From Ewingella americana ATCC 33852 (GTDB taxonomy: Bacteria; Pseudomonadota; Gammaproteobacteria; Enterobacterales; Enterobacteriaceae): a stretch of 41,606 nt of DNA. Positions within the stretch are counted from its first letter, which is position 1. Each line of letters opens with the position of its first letter. Below, piece by piece: positions 7,477 to 17,084 of this stretch. The stretch is from positions 1 through 41,606 of the forward strand of contig NZ_JMPJ01000058.1 in NCBI RefSeq assembly GCF_000735345.1. The letters run 5' to 3'. Under the pieces are notes generated by a model that ran no database searches, was not told the DNA's origin, and saw only the letters and a program-made list of their open reading frames with translations. The position numbers and the translations under genes are program-made.

Positions 7477-8994
7477 TTAGCCTTCGTTGTGCATTTCCAG
7501 ATTCTCAGCTTCCTGCTGGCCGCGTAATGCCTGAGCATCATCGTTGCGCAGGGCTTCGAGATATTCGAGGTAGTTCTGATCCACATCTTTGGTGACGTAA
7601 ACGCCATCAAACACCGAACATTCGAACTGCTCGATATCTACGTTATCTTCTTTTACTGCCGCAATCAGGTCGCTCAAGTCTTGGAAGATCAACGCGTCGG
7701 CGCCAATCATCTGGTTGATTTCACTGACTTCACGACCGTGAGCAATCAGCTCGTTGGCGCTTGGCATGTCGATACCGTAAACGTTCGGGAAACGAATTTC
7801 TGGAGCCGCAGAGGCCAGATAAACACGTTTTGCCCCGGCTTCGCGCGCCATCTCAACGATTTGTTGCGAAGTGGTACCGCGCACGATGGAGTCATCCACC
7901 AGCAGCACGTTTTTATCGCGGAACTCAGCACGGTTGGCGTTGAGCTTGCGGCGCACCGACTTACGGCGCTCCTGCTGGCCCGGCATGATAAAGGTACGGC
8001 CTACGTAGCGGTTCTTCACGAAGCCCTGACGATAAGGCTTGTCGAGGATACGGGCGATTTCCAGCGCGATATCGCAAGAGGTTTCCGGAATAGGAATGAC
8101 CACGTCGATATCCAAATCTTCCCACTCACGAGCAATTTTCGCGCCCAGCTTCTCGCCCATGCGAACACGTGCGCTGTAAACGGAAATCTTGTCAATGAAA
8201 GAGTCCGGACGTGCGAAATAGACGTATTCGAACAGACATGGATTGTACTGAGGGTTTTCAGCACACAGGCGGGTGAACAGCTGGCCTTTTTCGGTGATGT
8301 ACACCGCTTCGCCCGGCGCGACGTCGCGCAGGAACTCAAAACCTAAGGTGTCGAGCGCCACGCTCTCCGATGCCACCATGTACTCATTGCGGCCATCTTC
8401 CAGAGTGCGTTTGCCGATAACCAGCGGGCGGATCCCGTGCGGGTCGCGGAACGCCAGCATGCCGTGACCGATGATCATCGCGACGCATGCATAAGCACCG
8501 CGGATTTTCAGGTTCATGGCGGATACGGCAGCAAACACGTTATCAGCTTCCAGCGGGTAGTGCTGGAAACGGTCGAGTTCACTGGCCAGAATATTGAGCA
8601 GAATTTCAGAATCAGAAGTGGTGTTAACGTGGCGGCGTTGGCCTTCGAACAGGTTACTTCTCAATTCGTGAGCGTTGGTCAGGTTACCGTTGTGGGCCAA
8701 GGTGATGCCGAACGGTGAGTTGACGTAGAAAGGTTGAGCTTCAGAAGCGCTAGAACTGCCAGCCGTAGGGTAGCGAACATGCCCAATACCCATGTTGCCC
8801 TGCAAGCGTTGCATATGGCGTGCTTCGAATACATCTCTCACCAGACCATTGGCTTTCCGTAAACGGAAGTTGTTATTAGCATCAATGGTGACGATGCCCG
8901 CAGCATCTTGCCCACGGTGTTGTAACACCGTTAACGCATCATAAATCGACTGGTTTACCGGCGCAAAACCGGCGATACCGACAATACCGCACAT
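7477..8994 (-). CDS. purF: Amidophosphoribosyltransferase (purine synthesis, first step)
   Basis: Converts PRPP and glutamine to phosphoribosylamine. 505 residues, as in E. coli. The N-terminal nucleophile Cys2 is in MCGIVG, followed by the class II glutaminase domain ([12 protein letters not shown]). The PRPP motif [14 protein letters not shown] lies at about 365-378 in the phosphoribosyltransferase domain. Unlike the Bacillus enzyme there is no propeptide, as usual in enterics. Located 31 bp after cvpA and governed by the PurR box upstream of cvpA. Confidence 0.98.
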   Translation of the reverse strand: MCGIVGIAGFAPVNQSIYDALTVLQHRGQDAAGIVTIDANNNFRLRKANGLVRDVFEARHMQRLQGNMGIGHVRYPTAGSSSASEAQPFYVNSPFGITLAHNGNLTNAHELRSNLFEGQRRHVNTTSDSEILLNILASELDRFQHYPLEADNVFAAVSAMNLKIRGAYACVAMIIGHGMLAFRDPHGIRPLVIGKRTLEDGRNEYMVASESVALDTLGFEFLRDVAPGEAVYITEKGQLFTRLCAENPQYNPCLFEYVYFARPDSFIDKISVYSARVRMGEKLGAKIAREWEDLDIDVVIPIPETSCDIALEIARILDKPYRQGFVKNRYVGRTFIMPGQQERRKSVRRKLNANRAEFRDKNVLLVDDSIVRGTTSQQIVEMAREAGAKRVYLASAAPEIRFPNVYGIDMPSANELIAHGREVSEINQMIGADALIFQDLSDLIAAVKEDNVDIEQFECSVFDGVYVTKDVDQNYLEYLEALRNDDAQALRGQQEAENLEMHNEG

Positions 8995-9025
8995 GTTGTC
9001 TTTTCCTCATCAGCGCTGCCAAAAA

Positions 9026-9517
9026 CTAGAGATGTTTTGGCAAGAAACTCGACGTGCTCTGTAGGTAGTCAAAGAACCACCTGATGATATAACTGAACTG
9101 TGGGATCAACTGAGACTGTTTCCAGTCCTCACTTTGTGAAAAGCCGGTAAAGGTATCCAGGAAGAACAACATCGCGGAAACAATCAGTACGCCACGCAGT
9201 GCGCCGAAACACACGCCTAGCACTCTGTCTGTGCCGGATAACCCGGTTCGCTCAACCAGTGAACCAATCACATAGTTGACAATTGCACCTACGATCAACG
9301 TCGCGATGAACAAGATGGCAATTGCGATCCCGTTTCGAACTAATTCATCTTCGAAACGTGTGAAATAGATGGCGAGATAGGGGTAATAATGGCTGGCAAC
9401 GAAGAAGGCGCAAGCCCAAGTTACCAGTGATAAGGCCTCGCGAACAAAACCCCGGATCAGGCTAACTAAAGCAGAAAACCCAATTACCGCAATAATGACG
9501 TAATCAATCCAGACCAT
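9026..9517 (-). CDS. cvpA: Inner-membrane protein CvpA (colicin V production)
   Basis: Small membrane protein of 163 residues (E. coli 162) with four predicted membrane segments; needed for colicin V production and linked to envelope integrity in enterics, with unknown biochemical activity. Start chosen at ATG 9517 (MVWIDYVIIAVIGF), which aligns with E. coli; the longer upstream reading would run through the PurR box. First gene of cvpA-purF(-ubiX). Confidence 0.96.
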   Translation of the reverse strand: MVWIDYVIIAVIGFSALVSLIRGFVREALSLVTWACAFFVASHYYPYLAIYFTRFEDELVRNGIAIAILFIATLIVGAIVNYVIGSLVERTGLSGTDRVLGVCFGALRGVLIVSAMLFFLDTFTGFSQSEDWKQSQLIPQFSYIIRWFFDYLQSTSSFLPKHL

Positions 9518-9573
9518 TAACGTATTCCAATGTGTAGACCAGTAAAACCCGTCTCCTATCCATTTCGCGGCGA

Positions 9574-9602
9574 ATTCTAACAGAAAAAGAAAACGTTTGC
9601 GT
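9574..9602 (-). promoter_or_regulatory. cvpA-purF promoter with PurR operator
   Basis: Plus strand 9587-9602 AAGAAAACGTTTGCGT matches the PurR consensus ACGCAAACGTTTGCGT at 14 of 16 positions. On the minus strand a -10-like TAGAAT follows (plus 9574-9579), so the operator covers the -35 region. E. coli cvpA-purF is repressed by PurR with hypoxanthine or guanine; the same control is inferred. Confidence 0.85.
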
Positions 9603-9698
9603 AGGGGAAATCTGCGGGTTAGGAAAATTATTAACAGCGATGAAAAAAACCTCAATCATCGCAGAAACCTATAAAATTCCGACCTCAGAATCTTATAG

Positions 9699-9725
9699 AA
9701 AAAGGGCACAAAACGCGTGCCCTTT
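9699..9725 (-). terminator. Rho-independent terminator of the dedD transcript
   Basis: AAAGGGCAC (9701-9709) pairs with GTGCCCTTT (9717-9725); on the minus strand the stem runs into TTTTTCTAT. It lies about 60 nt after the dedD stop and separates dedD from cvpA. Confidence 0.8.
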
Positions 9726-9787
9726 CCGATTATTTCTCAAGATCTAAACCCAGTCATTGGCGCAACCAGAGTGCCAACAATGTAGGT

Positions 9788-10624
9788 TTACTTCCCTGCG
9801 CTGTAAGAACGCACTTGTCCGCTTAACCCGCTGATCTGGTTAAGCTGCGGCAGAGAAGCCTCGAGTTTTTGCTTCGAAGCATCCGGGCCGACGAACACGC
9901 GCGTTATCTGCCCCTGCACCGGCGTACTTGGCACGGTGTAAGCGCGATAGCCCGACAGGCGCAGGTTCGCGACAATCTCGCTGGCCTTGGCGGCATTCTT
10001 CAACGCACCGAGCTGGACGATATAAGCCTGACCACTTGGCGCTTTCTCTTCCGCCTGCGGCTTGCTTTCAGCTTTCGGCGTTTCCGCCGCTTTTGGCTGC
10101 TCAACGGCTTTCGGTTGCTCGACCGCCTTCGGCTGCTCTACAGGTTTGCTTTCAACCGGTTTTGGTTTCGGCTTTTCAACCGGCTTTGGCTTCTCGACCG
10201 GTTTCGCTTCCACCATTGGCTTAGACTCAATGGCCTTCGGCTTGGTTTGGGTCTGGTGCGTCTGCTGCGTCGCTTTCGGCTGCTCAGGGCGCTTGGTGAC
10301 TGGCGCGACGACCGGCTCGTCCGGCTGTGCGTCGGTGTCATCAGGCAATTCCTGGCCGCTATTGGCTGGCTGTGAGGCGATATTCCCCTGCCCCTTCACG
10401 GCATCGCTCGCGCCTTCCGGCGGCTGGGCTGGCAGAGATTGCGTCACCGGCGGCGGCACGTCCCCTTGTTCTGGCGCGTCACCCGGCTTTGGAACCAGCG
10501 GAATGGAAGCAAATTCATCTTCATAATGCTTTTTCTTGCCATCGAGCAGGCCGGGTAAAATGATCACGCCGAGCGCCACCAAAATAACCGTTCCGACCAG
10601 ACGATTTTGAAACTTACTAGCCAC
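9788..10624 (-). CDS. dedD: Cell division protein DedD, SPOR domain
   Basis: Bitopic inner-membrane septal protein that binds denuded peptidoglycan and aids constriction. One N-terminal membrane segment (about residues 9-27), a long Pro/Lys/Glu-rich linker and a C-terminal SPOR domain (about 200-278, QAYIVQLGALKNAAKA). It has 278 residues against 220 in E. coli; the excess is in the linker, where VEKPKP and VEQPKA units are tandemly repeated (about 135-190). The start codon is GTG at 10624 and overlaps the folC stop by 8 bp, so translation is probably coupled. Confidence 0.95.
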   Translation of the reverse strand: MASKFQNRLVGTVILVALGVIILPGLLDGKKKHYEDEFASIPLVPKPGDAPEQGDVPPPVTQSLPAQPPEGASDAVKGQGNIASQPANSGQELPDDTDAQPDEPVVAPVTKRPEQPKATQQTHQTQTKPKAIESKPMVEAKPVEKPKPVEKPKPKPVESKPVEQPKAVEQPKAVEQPKAAETPKAESKPQAEEKAPSGQAYIVQLGALKNAAKASEIVANLRLSGYRAYTVPSTPVQGQITRVFVGPDASKQKLEASLPQLNQISGLSGQVRSYSAGK

Positions 10625-11888
10625 TGGTTTTCCCCGCGTCTAAAGCAGCCATCACGTGCGCTACGGTATGAAATGATCCGCAGACAATCACAATATCCTG
10701 ACTATCAGCATCCTGCATCGCCTGCTGCCAGGCGCAAACCACATCCGTGAACTGATACGCTTGCGTCAGATGCACAGAGAGTTCTTCTACACTGGCACCG
10801 CGCGGCCCTTCGAGCGGCGCGCAGTACCAAAAATCCACTTGTGGCGAAAGGCAAGCCAGAGTACCCGCAATATCTTTATCATGCAGCATACCGACTACCG
10901 CGCGCACTTTCCCGCCGTTGCGTGGCAATTCGGATAAACGCCCAGCCAGATAAGCCGCGGCGTGCGGATTATGCGCAACATCCAAAATCAGACGCGGCGA
11001 CTCGCTTACCGTCTGGAAACGGCCTGGCAACTGTGCCTGCTGCAAGCCACGTCGAATCGCCTCTTCGGCAACCTCTAACTTACTGAAATGCAAGGCCGCC
11101 AGCGCGGTCGCGGCATTAGCGAGCGGAACGTTGGGCATCGGCAGATTAGCCAGCAGCTTGCCCTCGGCGGCCTGCCAGCTCCAGCTATCGCCTTGCACAG
11201 CGTAGCGCCAATTTTCACCCACGCGATACAGCTCGGAACCCTTCTCTGCGGCCACGTCAGCAATCGACTGTGGCATATCAGGCTCGCCAACCACGGCGGG
11301 CGTTTGCCCCCGGAACACGCCGGCTTTTTCGCGGCCAATACTTTCGCGGTCTGACCCTAACCAGTCAGTGTGGTCCAGCGCGATGCTGGTCACCACGGCC
11401 ACGTTGGCATCGACGATATTGGTGGCGTCAAGGCGCCCGCCAAGGCCCACTTCGAGGATAACCACGTCCAGTTTGGCGTTCTTAAACAGCTGCAAAGCGG
11501 AGACGGTGCCGTACTCGAAATAGGTCAGAGGAATCTCACCTCGCCCGGCTTCAAGCGTAGCAAAAGATTGGCAATGTGCTTGTTCTGGCAGCTCTTCACC
11601 CTGAATTCTGACCCGCTCGGTGTAGCGAACCAAATGAGGTGAACTGTAGACGCCGACGCGCAAACCCGCAGCCATTAAGATAGCTTCCAGCGTGCGGCAG
11701 GTGGTGCCCTTGCCATTGGTGCCGGCGACAGTGATGACAAAAGGTGCGGGTTGCAGCAAGTCGAGCTTAGCGGCGACCGCTTTGACACGCTTGAGACCCA
11801 GCTCTATCACTTGAGAATGGAGATTTTCGAGATAATAAAGCCACGCGGCCAAAGGCGACGTGGCTTGGGGAATAGGTTGATTCTGCAT
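10617..11888 (-). CDS. folC: Bifunctional dihydrofolate synthase / folylpolyglutamate synthase
   Basis: Adds glutamate to dihydropteroate and then to tetrahydrofolates (Mur-ligase superfamily). 423 residues, as in E. coli. P-loop GTNGKGT is at 56-62 and the family segments HLVRYTERVRIQGE, EVGLGGRLDATN and DVAHNPHAAAYL are all present. Lies downstream of accD in the same orientation but separated by 158 bp containing dyads; overlaps dedD. Confidence 0.98.
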   Translation of the reverse strand: MQNQPIPQATSPLAAWLYYLENLHSQVIELGLKRVKAVAAKLDLLQPAPFVITVAGTNGKGTTCRTLEAILMAAGLRVGVYSSPHLVRYTERVRIQGEELPEQAHCQSFATLEAGRGEIPLTYFEYGTVSALQLFKNAKLDVVILEVGLGGRLDATNIVDANVAVVTSIALDHTDWLGSDRESIGREKAGVFRGQTPAVVGEPDMPQSIADVAAEKGSELYRVGENWRYAVQGDSWSWQAAEGKLLANLPMPNVPLANAATALAALHFSKLEVAEEAIRRGLQQAQLPGRFQTVSESPRLILDVAHNPHAAAYLAGRLSELPRNGGKVRAVVGMLHDKDIAGTLACLSPQVDFWYCAPLEGPRGASVEELSVHLTQAYQFTDVVCAWQQAMQDADSQDIVIVCGSFHTVAHVMAALDAGKTSG

Positions 11889-11929
11889 GAGTCTCGTTCA
11901 GCCAATGTTAGGTTCACTTCGACACTATA

Positions 11930-12040
11930 CCCAAAGTCATTGAAGTTGCAGCAAGACTACAAACCAGATGAGACACGGCCCGTGGAGCAAAGCGTGCGAG
12001 TGTTCCCGCACGCTTGAAATGACCGACCGGCCTCATCTCA
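11930..12040. repeat. Intergenic dyad-rich element between accD and folC, probable interspersed repeat
   Basis: Nested inverted repeats: AGATGAG (11966-11972) with CTCATCT (12032-12038), and inside it AGCGTGCG (11991-11998) with CGCACGCT (12007-12014). The left flank TATACCCAAAGTCATTGAAG (from about 11926) resembles the ends of interspersed repeats that I recall from Serratia- and Photorhabdus-type genomes. No U-tract. Only one copy is in this window, so repeat status is inferred. Confidence 0.45.
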
Positions 12041-12046
12041 GACTAA

Positions 12047-12964
12047 TCAGGCATCCTGATGGTTGTCAGCCGCGTTGCCGCTGACAGCAGCCTGAACCAC
12101 GTCCACTTTAGGCTCAGGTTGACCGGTTAATTTGGCCAGCACGCTGCCCAATTTAGGTCGCAGATCAGGACGGCGAACGATCATGTCGATAGCGCCCTTC
12201 TCAATCAGGAACTCACTGCGCTGGAAGCCCGGCGGCAGTTTTTCACGAACGGTTTGTTCGATAACGCGTGGGCCAGCAAAGCCGATCAGCGCTTTTGGCT
12301 CAGCCACGTTGATATCGCCCAGCATTGCCAGACTCGCCGACACGCCGCCCATGGTTGGGTCAGTCATTACAGAAATGTACGGCAGGCCGCGTTCCTGTAA
12401 TTTCGCCAGAGCTGCACTGGTTTTCGCCATCTGCATCAGGGACATCAGCGCTTCTTGCATACGCGCACCACCACTGGCTGAGAAACAAACCAGCGGGCAA
12501 TTGTCTTCCAACGCCTGCTCTACCGCACGAACGAAACGCGCGCCAACAACAGAAGCCATTGAACCGCCCATGAAGGCAAATTCAAAAGCCGCAACGACGA
12601 TTGGCATGCCGTACAGGGTGCCTTTCATGACAACCATGGCGTCTTTTTCGTCAGTTTCTTTCTGTGCTGCGACCAGACGGTCTTTGTATTTTTTGGAATC
12701 TTTAAACTTCAGAACATCTTTAGGCTCAAGCTCGCTGCCTAATTCAACCTCGCTGCCTTCATCCATAAAGGTGAAGAGGCGCATACGCGCAGACATGCGC
12801 ATGTGATGGTCGCACTTTGGGCAAACCATGAGATTGCGTTCCAACTCGGCGCGGTAAAGTACCTGACCGCAGCTGTCACACTTAGTCCAGACACCCTCAG
12901 GAATGCTTGCCTTACGGGTTTGCGAGACGTTGCTCTTATTAAGAATTCGTTCAATCCAGCTCAT
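12047..12964 (-). CDS. accD: Acetyl-CoA carboxylase carboxyltransferase subunit beta
   Basis: Beta subunit of the carboxyltransferase that makes malonyl-CoA for fatty acid synthesis. Start placed at ATG 12964 ([12 protein letters not shown]) with an AAAGG ribosome site, giving 305 residues (E. coli 304). The zinc ribbon cysteines are C29, C32, C48 and C51, followed by the crotonase-like carboxyltransferase fold ([36 protein letters not shown]). Its partner accA is not in the window. Confidence 0.98.
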   Translation of the reverse strand: MSWIERILNKSNVSQTRKASIPEGVWTKCDSCGQVLYRAELERNLMVCPKCDHHMRMSARMRLFTFMDEGSEVELGSELEPKDVLKFKDSKKYKDRLVAAQKETDEKDAMVVMKGTLYGMPIVVAAFEFAFMGGSMASVVGARFVRAVEQALEDNCPLVCFSASGGARMQEALMSLMQMAKTSAALAKLQERGLPYISVMTDPTMGGVSASLAMLGDINVAEPKALIGFAGPRVIEQTVREKLPPGFQRSEFLIEKGAIDMIVRRPDLRPKLGSVLAKLTGQPEPKVDVVQAAVSGNAADNHQDA

Positions 12965-13218
12965 CGATAACCTTTCTGTTTGAACCCGGCCGAAGCCAGT
13001 CCGCTGTTCATGCTGTAACAAGTCCCCTGAAACCTACCCAAAATCACCCGCCAGCACTGATGCCCAGTGGCATTCACCATGCAAAACGGAAGGGTTGTTC
13101 GCAGGAACAGACCATAAATGTCGCTCATTAAACCATAACGGCCCGACGCTGTGGATAAAAAACTGGTCGAACCCTCTGGTTTAATCTCTTTATATTTCCC
13201 AGCTTTGCTGCCTTAAGG
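12965..13218. promoter_or_regulatory. accD upstream region
   Basis: 254-bp gap between the dedA stop and the accD start. It should hold the accD promoter and the end of the pdxB-usg-truA-dedA transcript. I see no convincing terminator hairpin or named operator, and the short alternative reading frames in it look random. Confidence 0.35.
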
Positions 13219-13887
13219 CTAGCCTTGCTGACGCTTTTCCTTGGCTGCCGCACGTTTGTGGCGCCAAATTTCAATCACACCCGGCAGAATCGACAGCACA
13301 ATGATCGCCACGATCAATAATTTCAGATTTTCCTGAACCACCGGCACGTTGCCGAAAAGGTAGCCAGCATAGGTAAATAACAGCACCCAAACTAGCGCAC
13401 CAATCACGTTATAAGCCGCAAAGTGGCGATACGACATGCGCCCCATACCCGCAACGAAGGGTGCAAAAGTTCGTACGATTGGGACAAAGCGCGCAAGAAT
13501 AATCGTTTTGCCGCCATGTTTCTCGTAAAACTTGTGTGTTTGATCCAAATAACTACGGCGGAAAATCTTCGAATTCGGGTTGCTGAACAAACGTTCGCCA
13601 AACAGGCGGCCAATCGTATAGTTAATCGCATCGCCCAGAATCGCCGCCACTACCATCAGGAACACCATCAGGTGAACATTCAGATCATTGCCCGGCAAGG
13701 CCGCCAGCGCACCAGCCACAAACAGTAATGAATCGCCCGGCAGGAACGGCGTGACCACCAGCCCTGTCTCACAGAATAAGATCAGGAACAGGATACCGTA
13801 GACCCAAACACCATACTGAGCAACCAGCTCGGCCAAGTGCACATCGATATGTAAAATGAAATCAATAACAAGGTGGATGAAATCCAT
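13219..13887 (-). CDS. dedA: DedA-family membrane protein
   Basis: Polytopic inner-membrane protein of the DedA/SNARE-associated superfamily, which includes undecaprenyl-phosphate and phospholipid flippases. Start placed at ATG 13887 ([17 protein letters not shown]) with an AAGGCG ribosome site, giving 222 residues (E. coli 219). Conserved family segments are present: [19 protein letters not shown] near residues 47-65 and [19 protein letters not shown]. Last gene of the pdxB-usg-truA-dedA group; the truA gap is 59 bp. Confidence 0.96.
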   Translation of the reverse strand: MDFIHLVIDFILHIDVHLAELVAQYGVWVYGILFLILFCETGLVVTPFLPGDSLLFVAGALAALPGNDLNVHLMVFLMVVAAILGDAINYTIGRLFGERLFSNPNSKIFRRSYLDQTHKFYEKHGGKTIILARFVPIVRTFAPFVAGMGRMSYRHFAAYNVIGALVWVLLFTYAGYLFGNVPVVQENLKLLIVAIIVLSILPGVIEIWRHKRAAAKEKRQQG

Positions 13888-13946
13888 TTGATTTATCGCC
13901 TTTTTTAAGCGCCCGATGCGCAATGTTAATCACTAGAAAACCGTCT

Positions 13947-14762
13947 TCAGTCTTCTAAGAACAGCGGCCCCATAGTCATTTTGGGTAAGCCAAACTTCTC
14001 CGGGTAATCCACTGAGACTAAGTACAATCCCTCAGCTCGCGCGGTAGCAGCCGCCAAATTGCGGTCTTTGGCTGCTAACAGCTCGCCCATCCAGCTTTCA
14101 GGCTGGATCCCGGCACCGATATCAATCAAGCTGCCGACAATATTACGCACCATATGGTGAACAAAGGCGTTGGCTTTGACATCCACCACCACGTAATTGC
14201 CGTGGCGCGTGACGTTCAGGTGCATCATATAACGCCACGGCGTGCGCGACTGGCACTGCGAGGCGCGAAACGACGTGAAGTCGTTTTCACCCAACAGCGC
14301 CTGACCGGCACGCTGCATTTTGTCGACGTCCAGCGGCATATGCACGTGAGTTATGCCACTGTGTAGAATGGCCGAACGGTAGCGATGATTATAGATAACG
14401 TAACGATAGCGGCGCGCGGTGGCGCTAAAGCGCGCGTGGAAATCCTCCGGCACCTCGTGCATCCAGCGTACGGCGATGTTTTTCGGCAAATGGGTATTCA
14501 CGCCCATGGTCCACGCCGCCTCTTTGCGCATTACCGGCGTCTCGAAATGCACCACCTGCCCGGTGGCGCTGACGCCCGCGTCAGTACGGCCCGCGCAGAA
14601 CACCACAATTGGCGCATCCGCCACGCGGCTTAAGGCTTTTTCCAGACAAGCCTGAACGCTGGCCGCCTCTTGCTGGCGCTGCCAGCCATAATAGGCGCTA
14701 CCGTCGTACTCAATTCCTAATGCAATGCGCCCGGCAACGGGCGCAGCAGGCAATTCAGACAT
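13947..14762 (-). CDS. truA: tRNA pseudouridine(38-40) synthase TruA
   Basis: Isomerises uridines 38, 39 and 40 in the anticodon arm. 271 residues (E. coli 270). The catalytic aspartate is D61 in [24 protein letters not shown] and [12 protein letters not shown] are family motifs. I choose ATG 14762 because it overlaps the usg stop as TAATG, giving translational coupling; a TTG three codons earlier is less likely. Confidence 0.97.
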   Translation of the reverse strand: MSELPAAPVAGRIALGIEYDGSAYYGWQRQQEAASVQACLEKALSRVADAPIVVFCAGRTDAGVSATGQVVHFETPVMRKEAAWTMGVNTHLPKNIAVRWMHEVPEDFHARFSATARRYRYVIYNHRYRSAILHSGITHVHMPLDVDKMQRAGQALLGENDFTSFRASQCQSRTPWRYMMHLNVTRHGNYVVVDVKANAFVHHMVRNIVGSLIDIGAGIQPESWMGELLAAKDRNLAAATARAEGLYLVSVDYPEKFGLPKMTMGPLFLED

Positions 14763-15772
14763 TAATACCAATACTCCCCAATCAGCTTCTCGGCAGTTTC
14801 CACCGCCATCAACGCGCCGCCGAAGCGCACGTTGTCAGCCACTGACCAGAACTGCACCACTTCAGGAATACCGTAGTCATTGCGCAGACAGCCGATGCTC
14901 AGGTTGGCATTGCCAGAGGCGTCGCTGACCTGCGTTGGGAAATCGTCTTCTTCGCTGAGATTAATATCATCAATGCGTTCAAGCTCGGTGCGGGCTTCTT
15001 CGGCAGACAGCGGGCGCAAGCCTTCCATATGCACCACCTGCGCGTGGCCGTAAAACACCGGCGACTGGACGCAACTGACGGAAATCGGCAAGCCGTCGTT
15101 TTGCAGCACTTTGCGCACTTGATCGACTAAACGGCGCTCTTCACGCACACTGCCCTCTTCGTCACTCAACAGCGGCAACAGGTTGAAAGCCAACTGCTTG
15201 CTGAAGATGCCCTCTTCGGCAGGAATGCCGTTGAGCAGGCGCGCGCTCTGCCCGGCCAAATCGTCCACCGCCGCTTTGCCCAAGGCAGAAACGGAGAGCA
15301 GAGAGGTAACGTGCAGACGCGCCAAACCAGCCTGATCGGTCAAAGGTTTGATGGCGGTTAACAGCTGGCTGGTCAGGCTATCGGCGACCGCCACGATGTT
15401 GCGGTTGCGATAATGCGCCAGCGCGTCAGGGTTAACCCCCGGCACCACCAGCGGAATGTCGTGTTCCATGGCGAATAGGCCGCTGCTGTCGATAACCAGA
15501 CAACCCTGATTGGCGGCTTCTTCGGCAAACTGCGCCGAAGCTTCGTGACCCGCTACAAAGAAAGCCAGTTGCACCTGCGACCAGTCAAACTCGACAACGT
15601 TTTGCACGCGCAGGCTTTTGCCATTGAAGCGCACGGTTTGGCCCGCGCTGCGTTCGCTGGCTAAGGGAAAGAGTTCACCAACCGGGAACTGGCGATCGGC
15701 CAGCAGCTCCAGTAACGCATCACCGACTGCGCCCGTGGCGCCAAGCAGCGCAATATTCCAGCCATCAGACAT
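14762..15772 (-). CDS. usg: Usg, aspartate-semialdehyde dehydrogenase-like protein without catalytic Cys
   Basis: Homologue of aspartate-semialdehyde dehydrogenase, found upstream of truA in enterics; function unknown. Start ATG 15772 ([17 protein letters not shown]) with GGAGA upstream gives 336 residues. The NADP-binding GATGAVG is at 11-17. Where active enzymes have the Asn-Cys nucleophile this protein has ADSLTSQ (about 130-136), so it should not have the normal dehydrogenase activity; E. coli Usg shows the same change. Sits between pdxB and truA. Confidence 0.95.
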   Translation of the reverse strand: MSDGWNIALLGATGAVGDALLELLADRQFPVGELFPLASERSAGQTVRFNGKSLRVQNVVEFDWSQVQLAFFVAGHEASAQFAEEAANQGCLVIDSSGLFAMEHDIPLVVPGVNPDALAHYRNRNIVAVADSLTSQLLTAIKPLTDQAGLARLHVTSLLSVSALGKAAVDDLAGQSARLLNGIPAEEGIFSKQLAFNLLPLLSDEEGSVREERRLVDQVRKVLQNDGLPISVSCVQSPVFYGHAQVVHMEGLRPLSAEEARTELERIDDINLSEEDDFPTQVSDASGNANLSIGCLRNDYGIPEVVQFWSVADNVRFGGALMAVETAEKLIGEYWY

Positions 15773-15813
15773 GTTGGTCTTCTCCAAAAAATGAATCGTA
15801 CAGAAATACAAAG

Positions 15814-15832
15814 GGGCGGTAGTTCACCGCCC
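15814..15832 (-). other. Hairpin between pdxB and usg
   Basis: GGGCGGT (15814-15820) pairs with ACCGCCC (15826-15832), a 7-bp stem with a 5-nt loop. On the minus strand it is followed by CTTTGTATTTC, a poor U-tract. It may attenuate or process the pdxB-usg message rather than end it. Confidence 0.45.
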
Positions 15833-15856
15833 TCAAATCGAAAATTGCGCCGGGCC

Positions 15857-16984
15857 TTAGCCCTGAACGGCGGTAAAACCGAGTTTATTGAGTAACTCGA
15901 CGGTCGCCGGATTATCGCAAATCACTTTCAACGATGACCACTCGCGGCGCTCTTCATAGAATTTACGCAGCTTGTCGAACTCACCCGCTTTACCCGCCAC
16001 GCGGCGCAGAGGCGCGTCATCGCGGCGCACATCATACACTAAGTGAATAAGTCGCAGCAGTCTGGCTTCGTTCAGTTCGCCGGAGAATGAGACAACCGGG
16101 AACTCAGGCGCAGGCAGCAGCTCTTCCAACGGCACTTTTTGCGGCTGACCGATAAACTGGCTGAATGCTTCGAACACCTGAGTGGTGCCGCGCGCCTTGC
16201 CTTCGAGGCTGTATCCGGCAATGTGCGCCGTGCCAATCGCCACTTTATCTAGCAATGCCAGAGAGAGATCCGGCTCCGGCTCCCACACGTCCAGCACGGC
16301 GGTGAGTTTTTTCGAGCCATTCAACGCGTCGAGCAGCGCGGCGTTATCCACCACTTCGCCACGACAGGCGTTAATCAAAATACGATCGGCAGGCAGACGT
16401 GCAAGCAGGTCGGCGTCTACCAGATGGTGCGTGCTGTAAGGCCCGGACATGTTCAACGGTGTGTGGAAGGTCAAGATATCGGCTTCGGCCACCAGCTGGT
16501 CTAGCGAAGAGAAAGTCTCTTCATCACCACGATCGGCACGCGGCGGGTCGCACAGCAAGGTGCGAATCCCCAGAGCGCGCAGGCGCGCATTCAAACGCGA
16601 CCCCACATTGCCGACGCCAACGATTCCGACCGTTTTGTCGCGCAATTGGAAGCCATCGCGCTGGGCCAAAATCAGTAAAGAAGAGAACACATATTCCACT
16701 ACCGCAATGGCGTTACAGCCCGGCGCGGCGGAGAAGCCAATCCCCTGCTGTTGCAGCCAAGCGTCATCGACGTGGTCAGTGCCCGCCGTCGCGGTGCCCA
16801 CGAATTTCACCGGCTTTCCTGCCAGCAGCGCCTCATTCACTTTGGTCACCGAGCGCACCATCAGGGCATCGGCGTCATTGAGTGCATCTTGCGGAATAGG
16901 TCGGCCCGGAACGGCCTGCACATTGCCCAGTCGGCTGAACAGCTCGACGGCATAAGGCATATTTTCATCAACCAGGATTTTCAC
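15857..16984 (-). CDS. pdxB: Erythronate-4-phosphate dehydrogenase (PLP synthesis)
   Basis: Second enzyme of DXP-dependent pyridoxal phosphate synthesis; oxidises 4-phosphoerythronate. 375 residues, close to E. coli (378). Rossmann motif [12 protein letters not shown] at about 120-131 and hydroxyacid dehydrogenase segments [13 protein letters not shown] and [13 protein letters not shown] are visible. The C-terminal dimerisation domain is present. The start codon is GTG at 16984 with GGAG upstream; E. coli uses ATG. In E. coli flk adjoins pdxB directly; here an AraC/EamA pair intervenes. Confidence 0.97.
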   Translation of the reverse strand: MKILVDENMPYAVELFSRLGNVQAVPGRPIPQDALNDADALMVRSVTKVNEALLAGKPVKFVGTATAGTDHVDDAWLQQQGIGFSAAPGCNAIAVVEYVFSSLLILAQRDGFQLRDKTVGIVGVGNVGSRLNARLRALGIRTLLCDPPRADRGDEETFSSLDQLVAEADILTFHTPLNMSGPYSTHHLVDADLLARLPADRILINACRGEVVDNAALLDALNGSKKLTAVLDVWEPEPDLSLALLDKVAIGTAHIAGYSLEGKARGTTQVFEAFSQFIGQPQKVPLEELLPAPEFPVVSFSGELNEARLLRLIHLVYDVRRDDAPLRRVAGKAGEFDKLRKFYEERREWSSLKVICDNPATVELLNKLGFTAVQG

Positions 16985-17084
16985 GTGTGTCTCCGGCAGG
17001 CAGTGCCATAGAAAGAACAGACTATAAAGAGGAGAAAGATTTTGCCACGAACTGCGGCAGATCCCAATGCCAGTGAGTCATGGC

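Noticed and set aside
7681-8346. 221-codon frame antisense to purF
   Set aside because: purF is unambiguous over the same bases; the frame arises from codon bias.
9869-10526. Two overlapping low-complexity frames opposite dedD
   Set aside because: They mirror the KP-rich linker repeats of dedD and have no start signals.
12132-12806. 224-codon frame antisense to accD
   Set aside because: Shadow of accD; no homology recognised.
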